Counted from the stretch's first letter, positions 1 through 5,980 are shown. The stretch: DNA of 6,985 nt from a bacterium (GCA_023249955.1 JAHFBR010000059.1:1-6985); one strand, 5' to 3'. Notes: generated from the letters alone by a model not told the origin. Numbers and translations are program-made.

Positions 1-1501
1 TTTGCATCACGTACGGTTGCACCATCTTGATATCACGCACAAAAAAGAGCGCAGTGCCCTTGATTTTGATAGCGGCATTGTACACATTTTCATACTGCTC
101 CAAAAACATATCAAGCGGCATGGGTTGCGATGATCGTATCAACTTGCGTTGTCCCGAGGTGTAAATCAAAATCAAACTGAGCGGACAAAGTGCAATCAAA
201 ATTGACCAGTAGCCACCGTGCGGAATTTTGCACATGTTGGACAAGAAAAAAAGCAGTCCGCAGCCGGTCACAATACTAGCACTTACCATTTTAACCATCG
301 AACGCCGATACCAAAAAATCAGCGTCATCATCAATCCGGTAATGGTCATAGTTCCAGTCACTGCAAAACCGTAAGCCGCTGCCAAGTTATGCGAATGCTT
401 AAACTGAATGATGATAAAAAGAACCGCAAACATCAGCGTCCAGTTTATCGTGCCGATATAAACCTGTGATCGCAATTTGCTGGAAGTATAATCAACCTTA
501 AACATCGGCATCACGTTGGTGGTAATGCCTTGGTACACCACTGAAAAGATGCCACTTATCATAGCCTGCGATGCAATCACTGTTGCCAACAAGCTGAGTA
601 CCAAAAAAAGAACATACAGCAACAGTGGCGACTGCTGCAAAATCATTTCATACAAAACCAATTTTGCCACGGGATATTGCAATAGAAACGCACCCTGCCC
701 CAGGTAGGTAATAATCAGCGTAATAAAAACAAAATACCATGCACGTTGAATTGGCTTACGGCCCAGATGGCCCATATCGGCATACAATGCCTCACCACCA
801 GTAGCACACAAAATAACACCTGAAAGCACCAAGAATCCTGTCATACCACTGGTGAATAAAAATTTAATGGCATACCAGGGATTCAGCGCTTGCAGTACAA
901 CGGGGTTTTGAGAAATCGCCATCGCTCCTGACGTCGCAAGTGCAAAGAACCACAGGATCATGAGGGGACCAAACATGATTGATACACGTTCCGTGCCCTT
1001 GTGCTGAAAAACAAATAACAGGACCGCTATGACACACGCAGTCACAATCAAAATGTAGTGATTAATAAATGCTAAGCCAGGAATAAGCAAGATACCTTCT
1101 ACAGCGCTTAAAATACTAACGGCCGGCGTTATCACACCATCACCAAAAAAGAGCGCGATGCCGATAAACGAAAGGGCTGTAACCCAAGTTGCATGTTTGC
1201 GTGATTTAAGCAGCGGCACCAACAGCTCTTTGAGCACGATGGTTCCACCCTCACCCTTTTTGCCCAAACTCATGGCAAGCCAAGCATACTCAACCGCTAC
1301 TAAAATAAAAAGCGTCCACACAATCAACGAAAGCACGCCCAACACATTTGAAAGCGTTACAGGAATCAGTAAAAAAATAACGGAGAGTGTGTAAATAGGG
1401 CTGGTACCGATATCGCCAAATACCACACCCAGTGACTTAATAACATCTTTGCAATGCTTAATAAAATCAGACTCTTTGGTTGTGTGAGAGAGAGGACTCA
1501 T
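1..1501 (-). CDS. kup: Kup-family potassium uptake transporter, N-terminal ~500 residues (cut by window edge)
   Basis: Reverse-strand reading frame starting at the ATG at 1501 and open to position 1. It encodes an inner-membrane K+ transporter of the KUP/HAK/KT family, which takes up potassium, probably by proton symport. The family signatures are clear: FGDIGTSPIY at residues 28-37, GEGG at about 83-86 and FFGDGVITPAVS at 118-129, followed by ALNPWYA and a GGEALYADMGHLG motif typical of Kup. The visible part is a succession of hydrophobic segments ending at a more hydrophilic C-terminal region around residue 455. E. coli Kup is about 620 residues, so roughly 100 or more C-terminal residues lie outside the window. 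An AAGGAA-like ribosome site sits about 7 bases upstream of the ATG. The gene is divergent from the tRNA-Phe/ffh side. Assignment is strong; transport mechanism is from family knowledge. Confidence 0.96.
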   Translation of the reverse strand, partial: MSPLSHTTKESDFIKHCKDVIKSLGVVFGDIGTSPIYTLSVIFLLIPVTLSNVLGVLSLIVWTLFILVAVEYAWLAMSLGKKGEGGTIVLKELLVPLLKSRKHATWVTALSFIGIALFFGDGVITPAVSILSAVEGILLIPGLAFINHYILIVTACVIAVLLFVFQHKGTERVSIMFGPLMILWFFALATSGAMAISQNPVVLQALNPWYAIKFLFTSGMTGFLVLSGVILCATGGEALYADMGHLGRKPIQRAWYFVFITLIITYLGQGAFLLQYPVAKLVLYEMILQQSPLLLYVLFLVLSLLATVIASQAMISGIFSVVYQGITTNVMPMFKVDYTSSKLRSQVYIGTINWTLMFAVLFIIIQFKHSHNLAAAYGFAVTGTMTITGLMMTLIFWYRRSMVKMVSASIVTGCGLLFFLSNMCKIPHGGYWSILIALCPLSLILIYTSGQRKLIRSSQPMPLDMFLEQYENVYNAAIKIKGTALFFVRDIKMVQPYVMQ

Positions 1502-1517
1502 GTTTTTCCTTGCCCTT

Positions 1518-1532
1518 ACAAAATATTTTTGT
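1518..1532. promoter_or_regulatory. AT-rich dyad just upstream of kup start
   Basis: Perfect 6-bp inverted repeat ACAAAA / TTTTGT around a TAT spacer, lying between the kup ribosome site and the upstream palindrome. It could be an operator or simply AT-rich leader sequence. Only the symmetry is seen; function is not supported. Confidence 0.25.
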
Positions 1533-1570
1533 GCCCATCCAATCATGCATTTACATTACGCAAACATCAT

Positions 1571-1622
1571 TGAGGTGATACAGATGAATTTTGCAACGTA
1601 TCATCTGTATCATTCAACCTCA
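1571..1622. repeat. Long imperfect palindrome in the kup upstream region
   Basis: Two perfect 11-bp arms, GATACAGATGA (1577-1587) and TCATCTGTATC (1601-1611), enclose a 13-base loop. An outer 6-bp pair, TGAGGT (1571-1576) and ACCTCA (1617-1622), extends the stem, with a 5-base bulge on one side only. Neither side is followed by a T-tract, so it is not a classical terminator. It lies about 70 bases upstream of the kup start codon, so in a kup transcript it would fold in the 5' leader; as DNA it could be a binding site. The symmetry is direct observation, the role is unknown. Confidence 0.7.
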
Positions 1623-1668
1623 GAATCGCAGAAAAGACAAGGGTCTGCTTGCATACCAGAATTTTCGG

Positions 1669-1697
1669 TTGACATTAGCATATCTGCACTGTAGTCT
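1669..1697 (+). promoter_or_regulatory. Candidate sigma70 promoter for tRNA-Phe
   Basis: A consensus TTGACA (1669-1674) is separated by 17 bases from TAGTCT (1692-1697), which matches three of six -10 positions. Transcription would begin near 1704 and give a leader of about 65 nt before tRNA-Phe. A short GC hairpin (CGCC 1716-1719 with GGCG 1725-1728, then TTTT) lies in that leader. A weaker alternative is TTGAAG (1731-1736) with GAAAAT (1754-1759), closer to the tRNA. Confidence 0.45.
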
Positions 1698-1752
1698 ACT
1701 TTCCATCTGTTTCGGCGCCCTCGCGGCGTTTTGAAGCCTTCTCACATAACTT

Positions 1753-1812
1753 TGAAAATCTTTGTTTGCCGGGATAGCTCAGGTGGTAGAGCAGAAGACT
1801 GAAAATCTTTGT
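1753..1812. repeat. 13-bp direct repeat linking tRNA leader and anticodon arm
   Basis: TGAAAATCTTTGT occurs at 1753-1765, ending two bases before the tRNA 5' end, and again at 1800-1812, where it forms the anticodon loop and the 3' side of the anticodon stem. The copies are perfect and offset by 47 bases. Such a match at this distance is unlikely by chance. Confidence 0.85.
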
Positions 1813-1843
1813 GTCGGCGGTTCAACTCCGCCTCCCGGCACCA
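1768..1843 (+). tRNA. tRNA-Phe, anticodon GAA, CCA encoded
   Basis: Full cloverleaf read directly. The acceptor stem is GCCGGGA (1768-1774) with TCCCGGC (1833-1839). The D stem is GCTC/GAGC (1777-1780 and 1789-1792). The anticodon stem is GAAGA/TCTTT (1794-1798 and 1806-1810), closing with one G-T pair, and the seven-base loop CTGAAAA places the anticodon GAA at 1801-1803. The variable region is five bases (1811-1815). The T stem is GGCGG/CCGCC with loop TTCAACT. Discriminator A is at 1840 and the 3' CCA is encoded at 1841-1843. The molecule decodes UUU and UUC. The anticodon is followed by A37 and A38, as is usual for tRNAs reading UNN codons. A 13-base piece of the anticodon arm is duplicated just upstream (1753-1765). 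Confidence 0.97.
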
Positions 1844-1872
1844 GCCTTCGCTCGCAAGCGAGCTACGGCTGG
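1841..1872 (+). repeat. Hairpin beginning with the tRNA CCA
   Basis: CCAGCC (1841-1846) pairs with GGCTGG (1867-1872). After a 3x3 internal loop (TTC 1847-1849, TAC 1864-1866), GCTCG (1850-1854) pairs with CGAGC (1859-1863) around the loop CAAG. The first three bases are the encoded CCA of tRNA-Phe. There is no T-tract after it, so it is not an obvious terminator. It may act in 3' processing of the tRNA, or be half of a dispersed palindromic element. Confidence 0.65.
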
Positions 1873-1885
1873 GTAAACCAGTCAG

Positions 1886-1940
1886 ATGGCGAAGGCTGTC
1901 CCGCCATAGCCCCGAGTGTAATCGAGGGGGCGAAGGCGGA
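1886..1940 (+). repeat. Second GC-rich hairpin block downstream of tRNA-Phe
   Basis: CCGCC (1901-1905) pairs with GGCGG (1935-1939), a 3x3 internal loop follows (ATA, GAA), then GCCCC (1909-1913) pairs with GGGGC (1927-1931) around a 13-base loop. An alternative fold pairs ATGGCG (1886-1891) with CGCCAT (1902-1907). The 8-mer GCGAAGGC occurs at 1889-1896 and 1930-1937, and its reverse complement GCCTTCGC opens the preceding hairpin at 1844-1851. No protein-coding signal is seen here and no SRP RNA core motif. It resembles REP/BIME-like palindromic repeats in general form; that is inference. Confidence 0.55.
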
Positions 1941-2039
1941 CCAAGCCCCTAGTAAAAATCACACAATTTGGTACATTTATAGCCTATCTTTGTGGTGTGC
2001 AAACAACAAAAAGCCCCTCGGCAAGCCTTACGGTGTTAC

Positions 2040-3371
2040 ATGTTTTCATTTCTCTCGCAAAAATTTTCAGGCGTTTTGAGCTGGTTGAACAACAAAGGCC
2101 GCTTGACCGAAGAAAATATCGATCAGGCAATCGGCGACGTGCGCAATGCACTCATCGAAGCCGACGTTCCACTCAACATCGTGGAAGCCTTTTTGCAAGA
2201 GATTAAAAACGAGGCCATTGGCAAAAAAGTCACCACCACGCTCAATCCGGGACAGCTGTTTATTAAAATTGTGCACGAAAAGCTGCTCGAATTTTTAGGC
2301 GGCCGCAACAGCTTAAGCGCTGTCACTTTTCAGATCCCATCGGTCATCATGGTCATGGGTCTGCAGGGATCGGGCAAAACAACCACGACGGCCAAGCTAG
2401 CCCACCACGTGATGGAGCAGGCCAAGCAACGCAATAAAAAGCGCCATATTTTACTGGCATCGGTGGACTTTTACCGACCAGCAGCTATCGACCAGCTCGA
2501 GATTTTGGCAAAAAAGATCGGTTCTGGGTTTTATCGCGCCAAGGCCCAGGCTCCCGTTCAAGCAGCCCAAGAGATTTATGGGCACTTCAAAGAGGGTCAG
2601 TACGACCATCTTTTTTTGGATACAGCCGGCCGACTACACATTGACCGCGAGATGATGCAGGAATTAGAGCAAATTAACGCCAAATTAGCCCCCAAGCACA
2701 AGCTTTTGGTGCTAGACGCCATGACTGGCCAGGAGTCGCTTAAAGTCGCTCAGGCGTTCGACCAGGTCGTTCCGTTTGATGCGGCGATCCTCACCAAAAT
2801 GGACAGCGACACCCGTGGCGGCGCAGCCTTTGCCTTCCGCTACGCCCTACACAAACCCATCGCATGGGTAGGTGTAGGTGAAAAGATCGAAGATCTTGAA
2901 AATTTTGTCCCCGAACGCATGACCACCCGCATTTTGGGCATGGGCGACATGCAGACCCTGCTGGAAAAGGCCAGTGAAAACATTGACACCCCAAGCCAGG
3001 ATGCCTTGGCCAAGCGGCTTATGGACGGCTCGTTCACCCTGCAGGATTTTTACGAGCAGATCGGCATGATCGATAAATTGGGCTCCCTGCAAAAAATCAG
3101 CCGCTATCTCCCAGGAACTCACAACCTGACCCCTGACCAGATGGAAAAGGGCCAAGACGAGATGAAAAAATTTAAGGCAATCATCAGTTCGATGACTGCC
3201 AAAGAGAAATATGTTCCACAAGTACTGGACGCCTCGCGCAAAAAGCGAATCGCTTCCGGCGCTGGTGTAACTGTGCAAGATATCAACCAATTGTTACAAA
3301 GATTTGAACAAAGCAAACAATTTGTTAAAATGTTTAGAAAAATGGGCAAGCTAAAACGGTTTTTTATGTAA
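2040..3371 (+). CDS. ffh: Signal recognition particle protein Ffh (SRP54 GTPase)
   Basis: Cytosolic GTPase that binds 4.5S RNA and the signal sequences of nascent membrane and secreted proteins and delivers them to FtsY at the membrane. At 443 residues it is close to E. coli Ffh (453). The N domain (about 1-95) includes GRLTEENI. The G domain shows G1 GLQGSGKTTTTAKL (107-120), DFYRPAAIDQL (143-153), DTAGR (194-198), TKMDSDTRGG (252-261) and GVGEKIEDLE (278-287). The M domain carries the RNA-binding KKRIASGAG (401-409). I chose the ATG at 2040 because MFSFLSQKF aligns residue for residue with known Ffh starts; an in-frame GTG at 1992 would add 16 unrelated residues. No Shine-Dalgarno sequence is visible before 2040, which is unusual for this cluster. 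The finger loop (about 343-358) is poor in methionine. First gene of the rpsP-trmD-rplS cluster. Confidence 0.98.
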   Translation: MFSFLSQKFSGVLSWLNNKGRLTEENIDQAIGDVRNALIEADVPLNIVEAFLQEIKNEAIGKKVTTTLNPGQLFIKIVHEKLLEFLGGRNSLSAVTFQIPSVIMVMGLQGSGKTTTTAKLAHHVMEQAKQRNKKRHILLASVDFYRPAAIDQLEILAKKIGSGFYRAKAQAPVQAAQEIYGHFKEGQYDHLFLDTAGRLHIDREMMQELEQINAKLAPKHKLLVLDAMTGQESLKVAQAFDQVVPFDAAILTKMDSDTRGGAAFAFRYALHKPIAWVGVGEKIEDLENFVPERMTTRILGMGDMQTLLEKASENIDTPSQDALAKRLMDGSFTLQDFYEQIGMIDKLGSLQKISRYLPGTHNLTPDQMEKGQDEMKKFKAIISSMTAKEKYVPQVLDASRKKRIASGAGVTVQDINQLLQRFEQSKQFVKMFRKMGKLKRFFM

Positions 3372-3434
3372 AGGCTCCCAAAACGAATACTTCTTTTTCA
3401 TGTTGCTTATGGTAGTTTGAAAGGATACAACCAC

Positions 3435-3686
3435 ATGGCAGTTATAATTCGCTTCAGTCGTATAGGCAAGAAGAATAGACCTTATTGGCGCATTGTTGCA
3501 GTCGATTCACGCAAAAAGCGTGATGGCGCTTGCTTGGAAGACTTGGGCACATACGACCCACTCAAGCACGTAGCTATTCAGCTCCACAAAGATCGCATCC
3601 AAAATTGGATCGCGAAGGGCGCAGAATGCTCACCCGCTGTAGTCAAGCTCTTGAAGGCGCACGCTTCAGCTACACAGGGTTCTTGA
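3435..3686 (+). CDS. rpsP: 30S ribosomal protein S16
   Basis: Small-subunit ribosomal protein, 83 residues, the usual length for bacterial S16, which binds 16S rRNA early in 30S assembly. The N-terminus MAVIIRFSRIGKKNRPYWRI and the following VAVDSRKKRDG and LGTYDPL match the S16 family core, and DRIQNWIAKGAECSPAVVKLL is the conserved C-terminal part. The start is the ATG at 3435, preceded at about 9 bases by GAAAGGA; an in-frame TTG at 3417 lies upstream and is not needed. It follows ffh by 63 bases with no terminator between, so co-transcription is likely. Very secure. Confidence 0.97.
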   Translation: MAVIIRFSRIGKKNRPYWRIVAVDSRKKRDGACLEDLGTYDPLKHVAIQLHKDRIQNWIAKGAECSPAVVKLLKAHASATQGS

Positions 3687-3723
3687 AGATATCTAACGCT
3701 CACTCGATTGTTGTACAGCGTAG

Positions 3724-3739
3724 GCGTCTTTTGTGACGC
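3724..3739 (+). other. Small hairpin between rpsP and khpA
   Basis: GCGTC (3724-3728) and GACGC (3735-3739) pair around TTTTGT in the 101-bp gap. AGCGT (3717-3721) can compete for the same 3' arm. No T-tract follows directly, so it is more likely an mRNA processing or stability element than a terminator, if it is functional at all. Confidence 0.3.
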
Positions 3740-3787
3740 TAATGAAGATGTTTTTGACATGAAAATAAGCATATTAGGAGAGTCAGC

Positions 3788-4021
3788 ATGCTCAAAGATT
3801 TAGTTGAATACATTGTAAAAAAACTCGTCGACAAGCCAGATCGCGTATCTGTGTCTGAAATTACCGGCGAACAATCAACAATTATTGAACTGCGCGTTGC
3901 ACCAGAAGATCTGGGCAAGGTCATTGGTAAAGAAGGCCGAACCGCCCGATCCATCAGAACACTCGTTCATGCTGCTGCATCCAAGGAGCATAAACGCGCG
4001 GTTCTTGAAATTCTGGAGTAG
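3788..4021 (+). CDS. khpA: KH-domain RNA-binding protein KhpA (YlqC type)
   Basis: A 77-residue single type II KH-domain protein, the length expected for KhpA. The RNA-binding loop is plain: [16 protein letters not shown] at residues 42-57 contains the GxxG element GKEG (47-50). In other bacteria KhpA pairs with KhpB (Jag/EloR) to bind many cellular RNAs and influences cell division and elongation. The start at 3788 has a clear AGGAGA ribosome site (TTAGGAGAGTCAGC before the ATG). The position between rpsP and trmD is the conserved one in many Firmicutes and other bacteria. The 101-bp spacing from rpsP is longer than usual in this cluster. Confidence 0.94.
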   Translation: MLKDLVEYIVKKLVDKPDRVSVSEITGEQSTIIELRVAPEDLGKVIGKEGRTARSIRTLVHAAASKEHKRAVLEILE

Positions 4022-4057
4022 CGTTAGCTAACCACAAGCAACAATTATGCCGTTTTA

Positions 4058-4080
4058 GGCTGGCTATACCAAAGCCAGCC
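4058..4080 (+). terminator. Hairpin between khpA and trmD: possible attenuator
   Basis: Perfect 7-bp stem GGCTGGC (4058-4064) and GCCAGCC (4074-4080) with a nine-base loop, followed by CTTTGTCTTT. The T-run is broken, so termination would be partial. It ends about 30 bases before the trmD ATG. It may lower trmD expression relative to the ribosomal protein genes, a difference known in E. coli though achieved there by other means. Confidence 0.5.
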
Positions 4081-4109
4081 CTTTGTCTTTGGGGGAACTT
4101 GTACAATTC

Positions 4110-5447
4110 ATGAAAATTTCGATTATCACGGTATTTCCGGAAGTTCACGACTCTTTTTTACGGCTTAGTCTGATTGGACGCGCCATAGAAAAAGGGCTTA
4201 TCAGTATTCACACCATTCGCTTTTCAGATTTTTGCCAACCCAAAGAACGCATCGATGAGCCAACCGCCGGTCCTGGTGCTGGCATGATCCTGAAGCCAGA
4301 GGTTGTTGAAAAAGCAATCTTGCACTGCGAAGAACAGTGGGGGACTGGGTTTAAAATTTTCTTTTCGCCTCAGGGCACCAAGCTAACGCAACGGGTCTTG
4401 AAGCGTCTTGCTGAGTCTGTAAATCAAGCAACCGAACGTCCTGCGCTTGTAACACCATCAACAACACCGCATCTTATTTTGGTCTGCTCGCGCTACGAGG
4501 GCATCGACGCCCGCGTAGAGCAAAAATACGCAGATCTGGTCCTATCCATTGGCGATTACGTTTTGATGGGCGGCGACGTTCCTGCCCAAGTTTTTTTAGA
4601 AGGTTTCTTGCGCCTGCTGCCCGGCATTGTGGGCACCTGGTCATCGGTTGAAAAGGAATCATTCTCTGGCCCCTTTTTAGATCACCCTGAATATGGCTTG
4701 CCGGTTGAATGGCACGGCATGCGCATCCCAGATATCGTACAATCGGGTAATCATGCGGCTATTGAGGCATGGCGCACAGAAGAAGCATGCAAAAAAACCA
4801 TGCTCCGCCGCTTTGACTGGTTTGCCTCGTCACAACCAAGCAAAGAGGATTGCACACGCGCTCAGCGTATTATTCCACCCCACTACGTTGCGTTGATGCA
4901 CACTCAGGTCAAGCTCAAAGAGGGCATCATCGGCACAACATCGATTACCTCAATTGACCTGCATGATACCGCCCGCTCATGCGCAACGTATGGCATCAAA
5001 AACTTTTTTATGGTCAGCCCATTGGTTGACCAGCAAGCCATCATGGCAACCCTGCTCAATTTTTGGATCTCCGAAGAAGGCAGGCAGTATAATTACAGTC
5101 GACACCACGCCGTCAGTCGCGTCCGTACTGTTCATGGCCTGCAGGACGTCATAGCTGCCATTACGGCGCAAGAAGGCACGGCCCCTATTATCATCACCAC
5201 ATCGGCCAAATATCATGACCACCCAGGCAAAATAGACTTTACTAGCCACGGCCGAGTCTGGGAATCAGGAAGACCCGTTTTGTTCTTGTTCGGTACCGGT
5301 CAGGGCTTGGCGGACGAATTGATCACCTCTAGCGATTTTTTGCTGGCCCCGGTTCAGGGCATGACCGACTACAACCATCTTTCAGTCAGATCGGCCATTG
5401 CCATTATTTTGGACCGCTGGCTGGGACTCCACCCCGACCTTAGCTAA
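4110..5447 (+). CDS. trmD: tRNA (guanine-37-N1)-methyltransferase TrmD fused to a second SPOUT-type RNA methyltransferase domain
   Basis: A 445-residue two-domain protein; ordinary TrmD is about 240-255. Residues 1-240 are TrmD, which uses SAM to make m1G37 in tRNAs and prevent +1 frameshifting. It shows MKISIITVFPE at the start, PGAGM (55-59), FSPQG (85-89), SRYEGID (127-133), IGDYVLMGGDVPA (147-159), LRLLPGIVG (167-175), FLDHPEY with the catalytic-type Asp191, and SGNHAAIEAWR (212-222). Residues about 258-440 match the Methyltrn_RNA_4 SPOUT-like family (TM1570 type): ALMHTQV, TSITSIDLHDTARSCATYG, LFGTGQGLADE and YNHLSVRSAIAIILDRWLG. The target of this second domain is not known to me. The start at 4110 fits TrmD alignments; GGGGGA lies 13 bases upstream. 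It has two oddities: SRYEG instead of GRYEG, and an extra loop at about 101-120. It follows khpA by 88 bases, with rimM missing. Confidence 0.95.
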   Translation: MKISIITVFPEVHDSFLRLSLIGRAIEKGLISIHTIRFSDFCQPKERIDEPTAGPGAGMILKPEVVEKAILHCEEQWGTGFKIFFSPQGTKLTQRVLKRLAESVNQATERPALVTPSTTPHLILVCSRYEGIDARVEQKYADLVLSIGDYVLMGGDVPAQVFLEGFLRLLPGIVGTWSSVEKESFSGPFLDHPEYGLPVEWHGMRIPDIVQSGNHAAIEAWRTEEACKKTMLRRFDWFASSQPSKEDCTRAQRIIPPHYVALMHTQVKLKEGIIGTTSITSIDLHDTARSCATYGIKNFFMVSPLVDQQAIMATLLNFWISEEGRQYNYSRHHAVSRVRTVHGLQDVIAAITAQEGTAPIIITTSAKYHDHPGKIDFTSHGRVWESGRPVLFLFGTGQGLADELITSSDFLLAPVQGMTDYNHLSVRSAIAIILDRWLGLHPDLS

Positions 5448-5488
5448 ACCAACGAACGGCTTGAATAAATGAGCCAAACATGATAGAT

Positions 5489-5530
5489 TTGACCACCTGG
5501 CATTGCCAATATGCATAATTAGTTTATACT
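5489..5530 (+). promoter_or_regulatory. Candidate promoter(s) for rplS
   Basis: TTGCCA (5503-5508), a 16-base spacer and TATACT (5525-5530) make a good sigma70-like promoter, giving a leader of about 40 nt before rplS. A second, weaker pair overlaps it: TTGACC (5489-5494) with CATAAT (5514-5519). This would let L19 be made independently of the upstream cluster. No clear terminator follows trmD, so readthrough is also likely. Confidence 0.6.
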
Positions 5531-5575
5531 TCAGAAATACAGTTTTTAGCATTTGCTTTTTACGCAGAGGAAACA

Positions 5576-5980
5576 ATGAAAGCACGCACCTTAACTAAAG
5601 AAACCATTCTCAATGTCGGCACAGAAAAGAACATCCCAGTATTCAAAGTTGGCGATACCATCGAAATCAGCCAAACACTCAAAGAAGGCGATAAAGAACG
5701 CGTTCAAACATTTGAGGGCGATGTCATTGGTACACACTGCAACGGCGTTGCTACAACCGTCACCGTTCGTCGCATTGGCGCTAATGGTATTGGTGTTGAA
5801 AGAATTTTTCCTCTCTTCTCTCCAACCGTCAGCGGTATTCGCCTGGTAAGATCAGGTAAAGCACGTCGCGCAAAATTGTACTATCTTCGCGACCGTGTTG
5901 GTAAAGCTGCGCGTATCCAAGAAAAGGTTCTTACCAAAGAACAAAAAGACGCTGCTGCTGCACTCAAAGCTGCTAAGTAA
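5576..5980 (+). CDS. rplS: 50S ribosomal protein L19
   Basis: Large-subunit protein L19, located at the 30S-50S interface in known ribosomes. The 134 residues are slightly longer than the E. coli protein (115) because of a Lys/Ala-rich C-terminal tail (about 115-134). Core motifs are FKVGDTIEIS (23-32), VQTFEGDVI (43-51), TVRRIGANGIGVERIFPLFSP (63-83) and the very conserved KLYYLRDRVGKAARIQEK (100-117). The start codon at 5576 has an excellent AGAGGA ribosome site. It is separated from trmD by 128 bases containing its own promoter candidate. This is the usual end of the rpsP-trmD-rplS cluster. Confidence 0.97.
   Translation: MKARTLTKETILNVGTEKNIPVFKVGDTIEISQTLKEGDKERVQTFEGDVIGTHCNGVATTVTVRRIGANGIGVERIFPLFSPTVSGIRLVRSGKARRAKLYYLRDRVGKAARIQEKVLTKEQKDAAAALKAAK

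Noticed and set aside
218..1394. Several plus-strand frames
   Set aside because: All are antisense to kup, whose conserved protein motifs explain the sequence.
1500..1694. 64-codon plus-strand frame in the kup upstream region
   Set aside because: It begins exactly at the kup start on the other strand, spans the large palindrome, has no ribosome site and no recognisable content.
1844..1990. Possible SRP 4.5S RNA or other known small RNA next to ffh
   Set aside because: The conserved SRP RNA domain IV core with its tetraloop and AGCAGCC-like strand is not present; the stems look like palindromic repeats.
1762..2079. Open frame of 105 codons running through the tRNA gene
   Set aside because: It translates tRNA-Phe (the typical QVVEQ...GGSTPP pattern of spurious tRNA frames) and the palindrome block, and overlaps the ffh start.
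2847..3290. 147-codon frame on the minus strand
   Set aside because: It lies wholly inside ffh, antisense to conserved G- and M-domain codons; no family resemblance and no ribosome site.
3754..3777. TTGACA before khpA as a promoter
   Set aside because: A -10 box at normal spacing would fall on the khpA ribosome site and no A/T-rich match is there.
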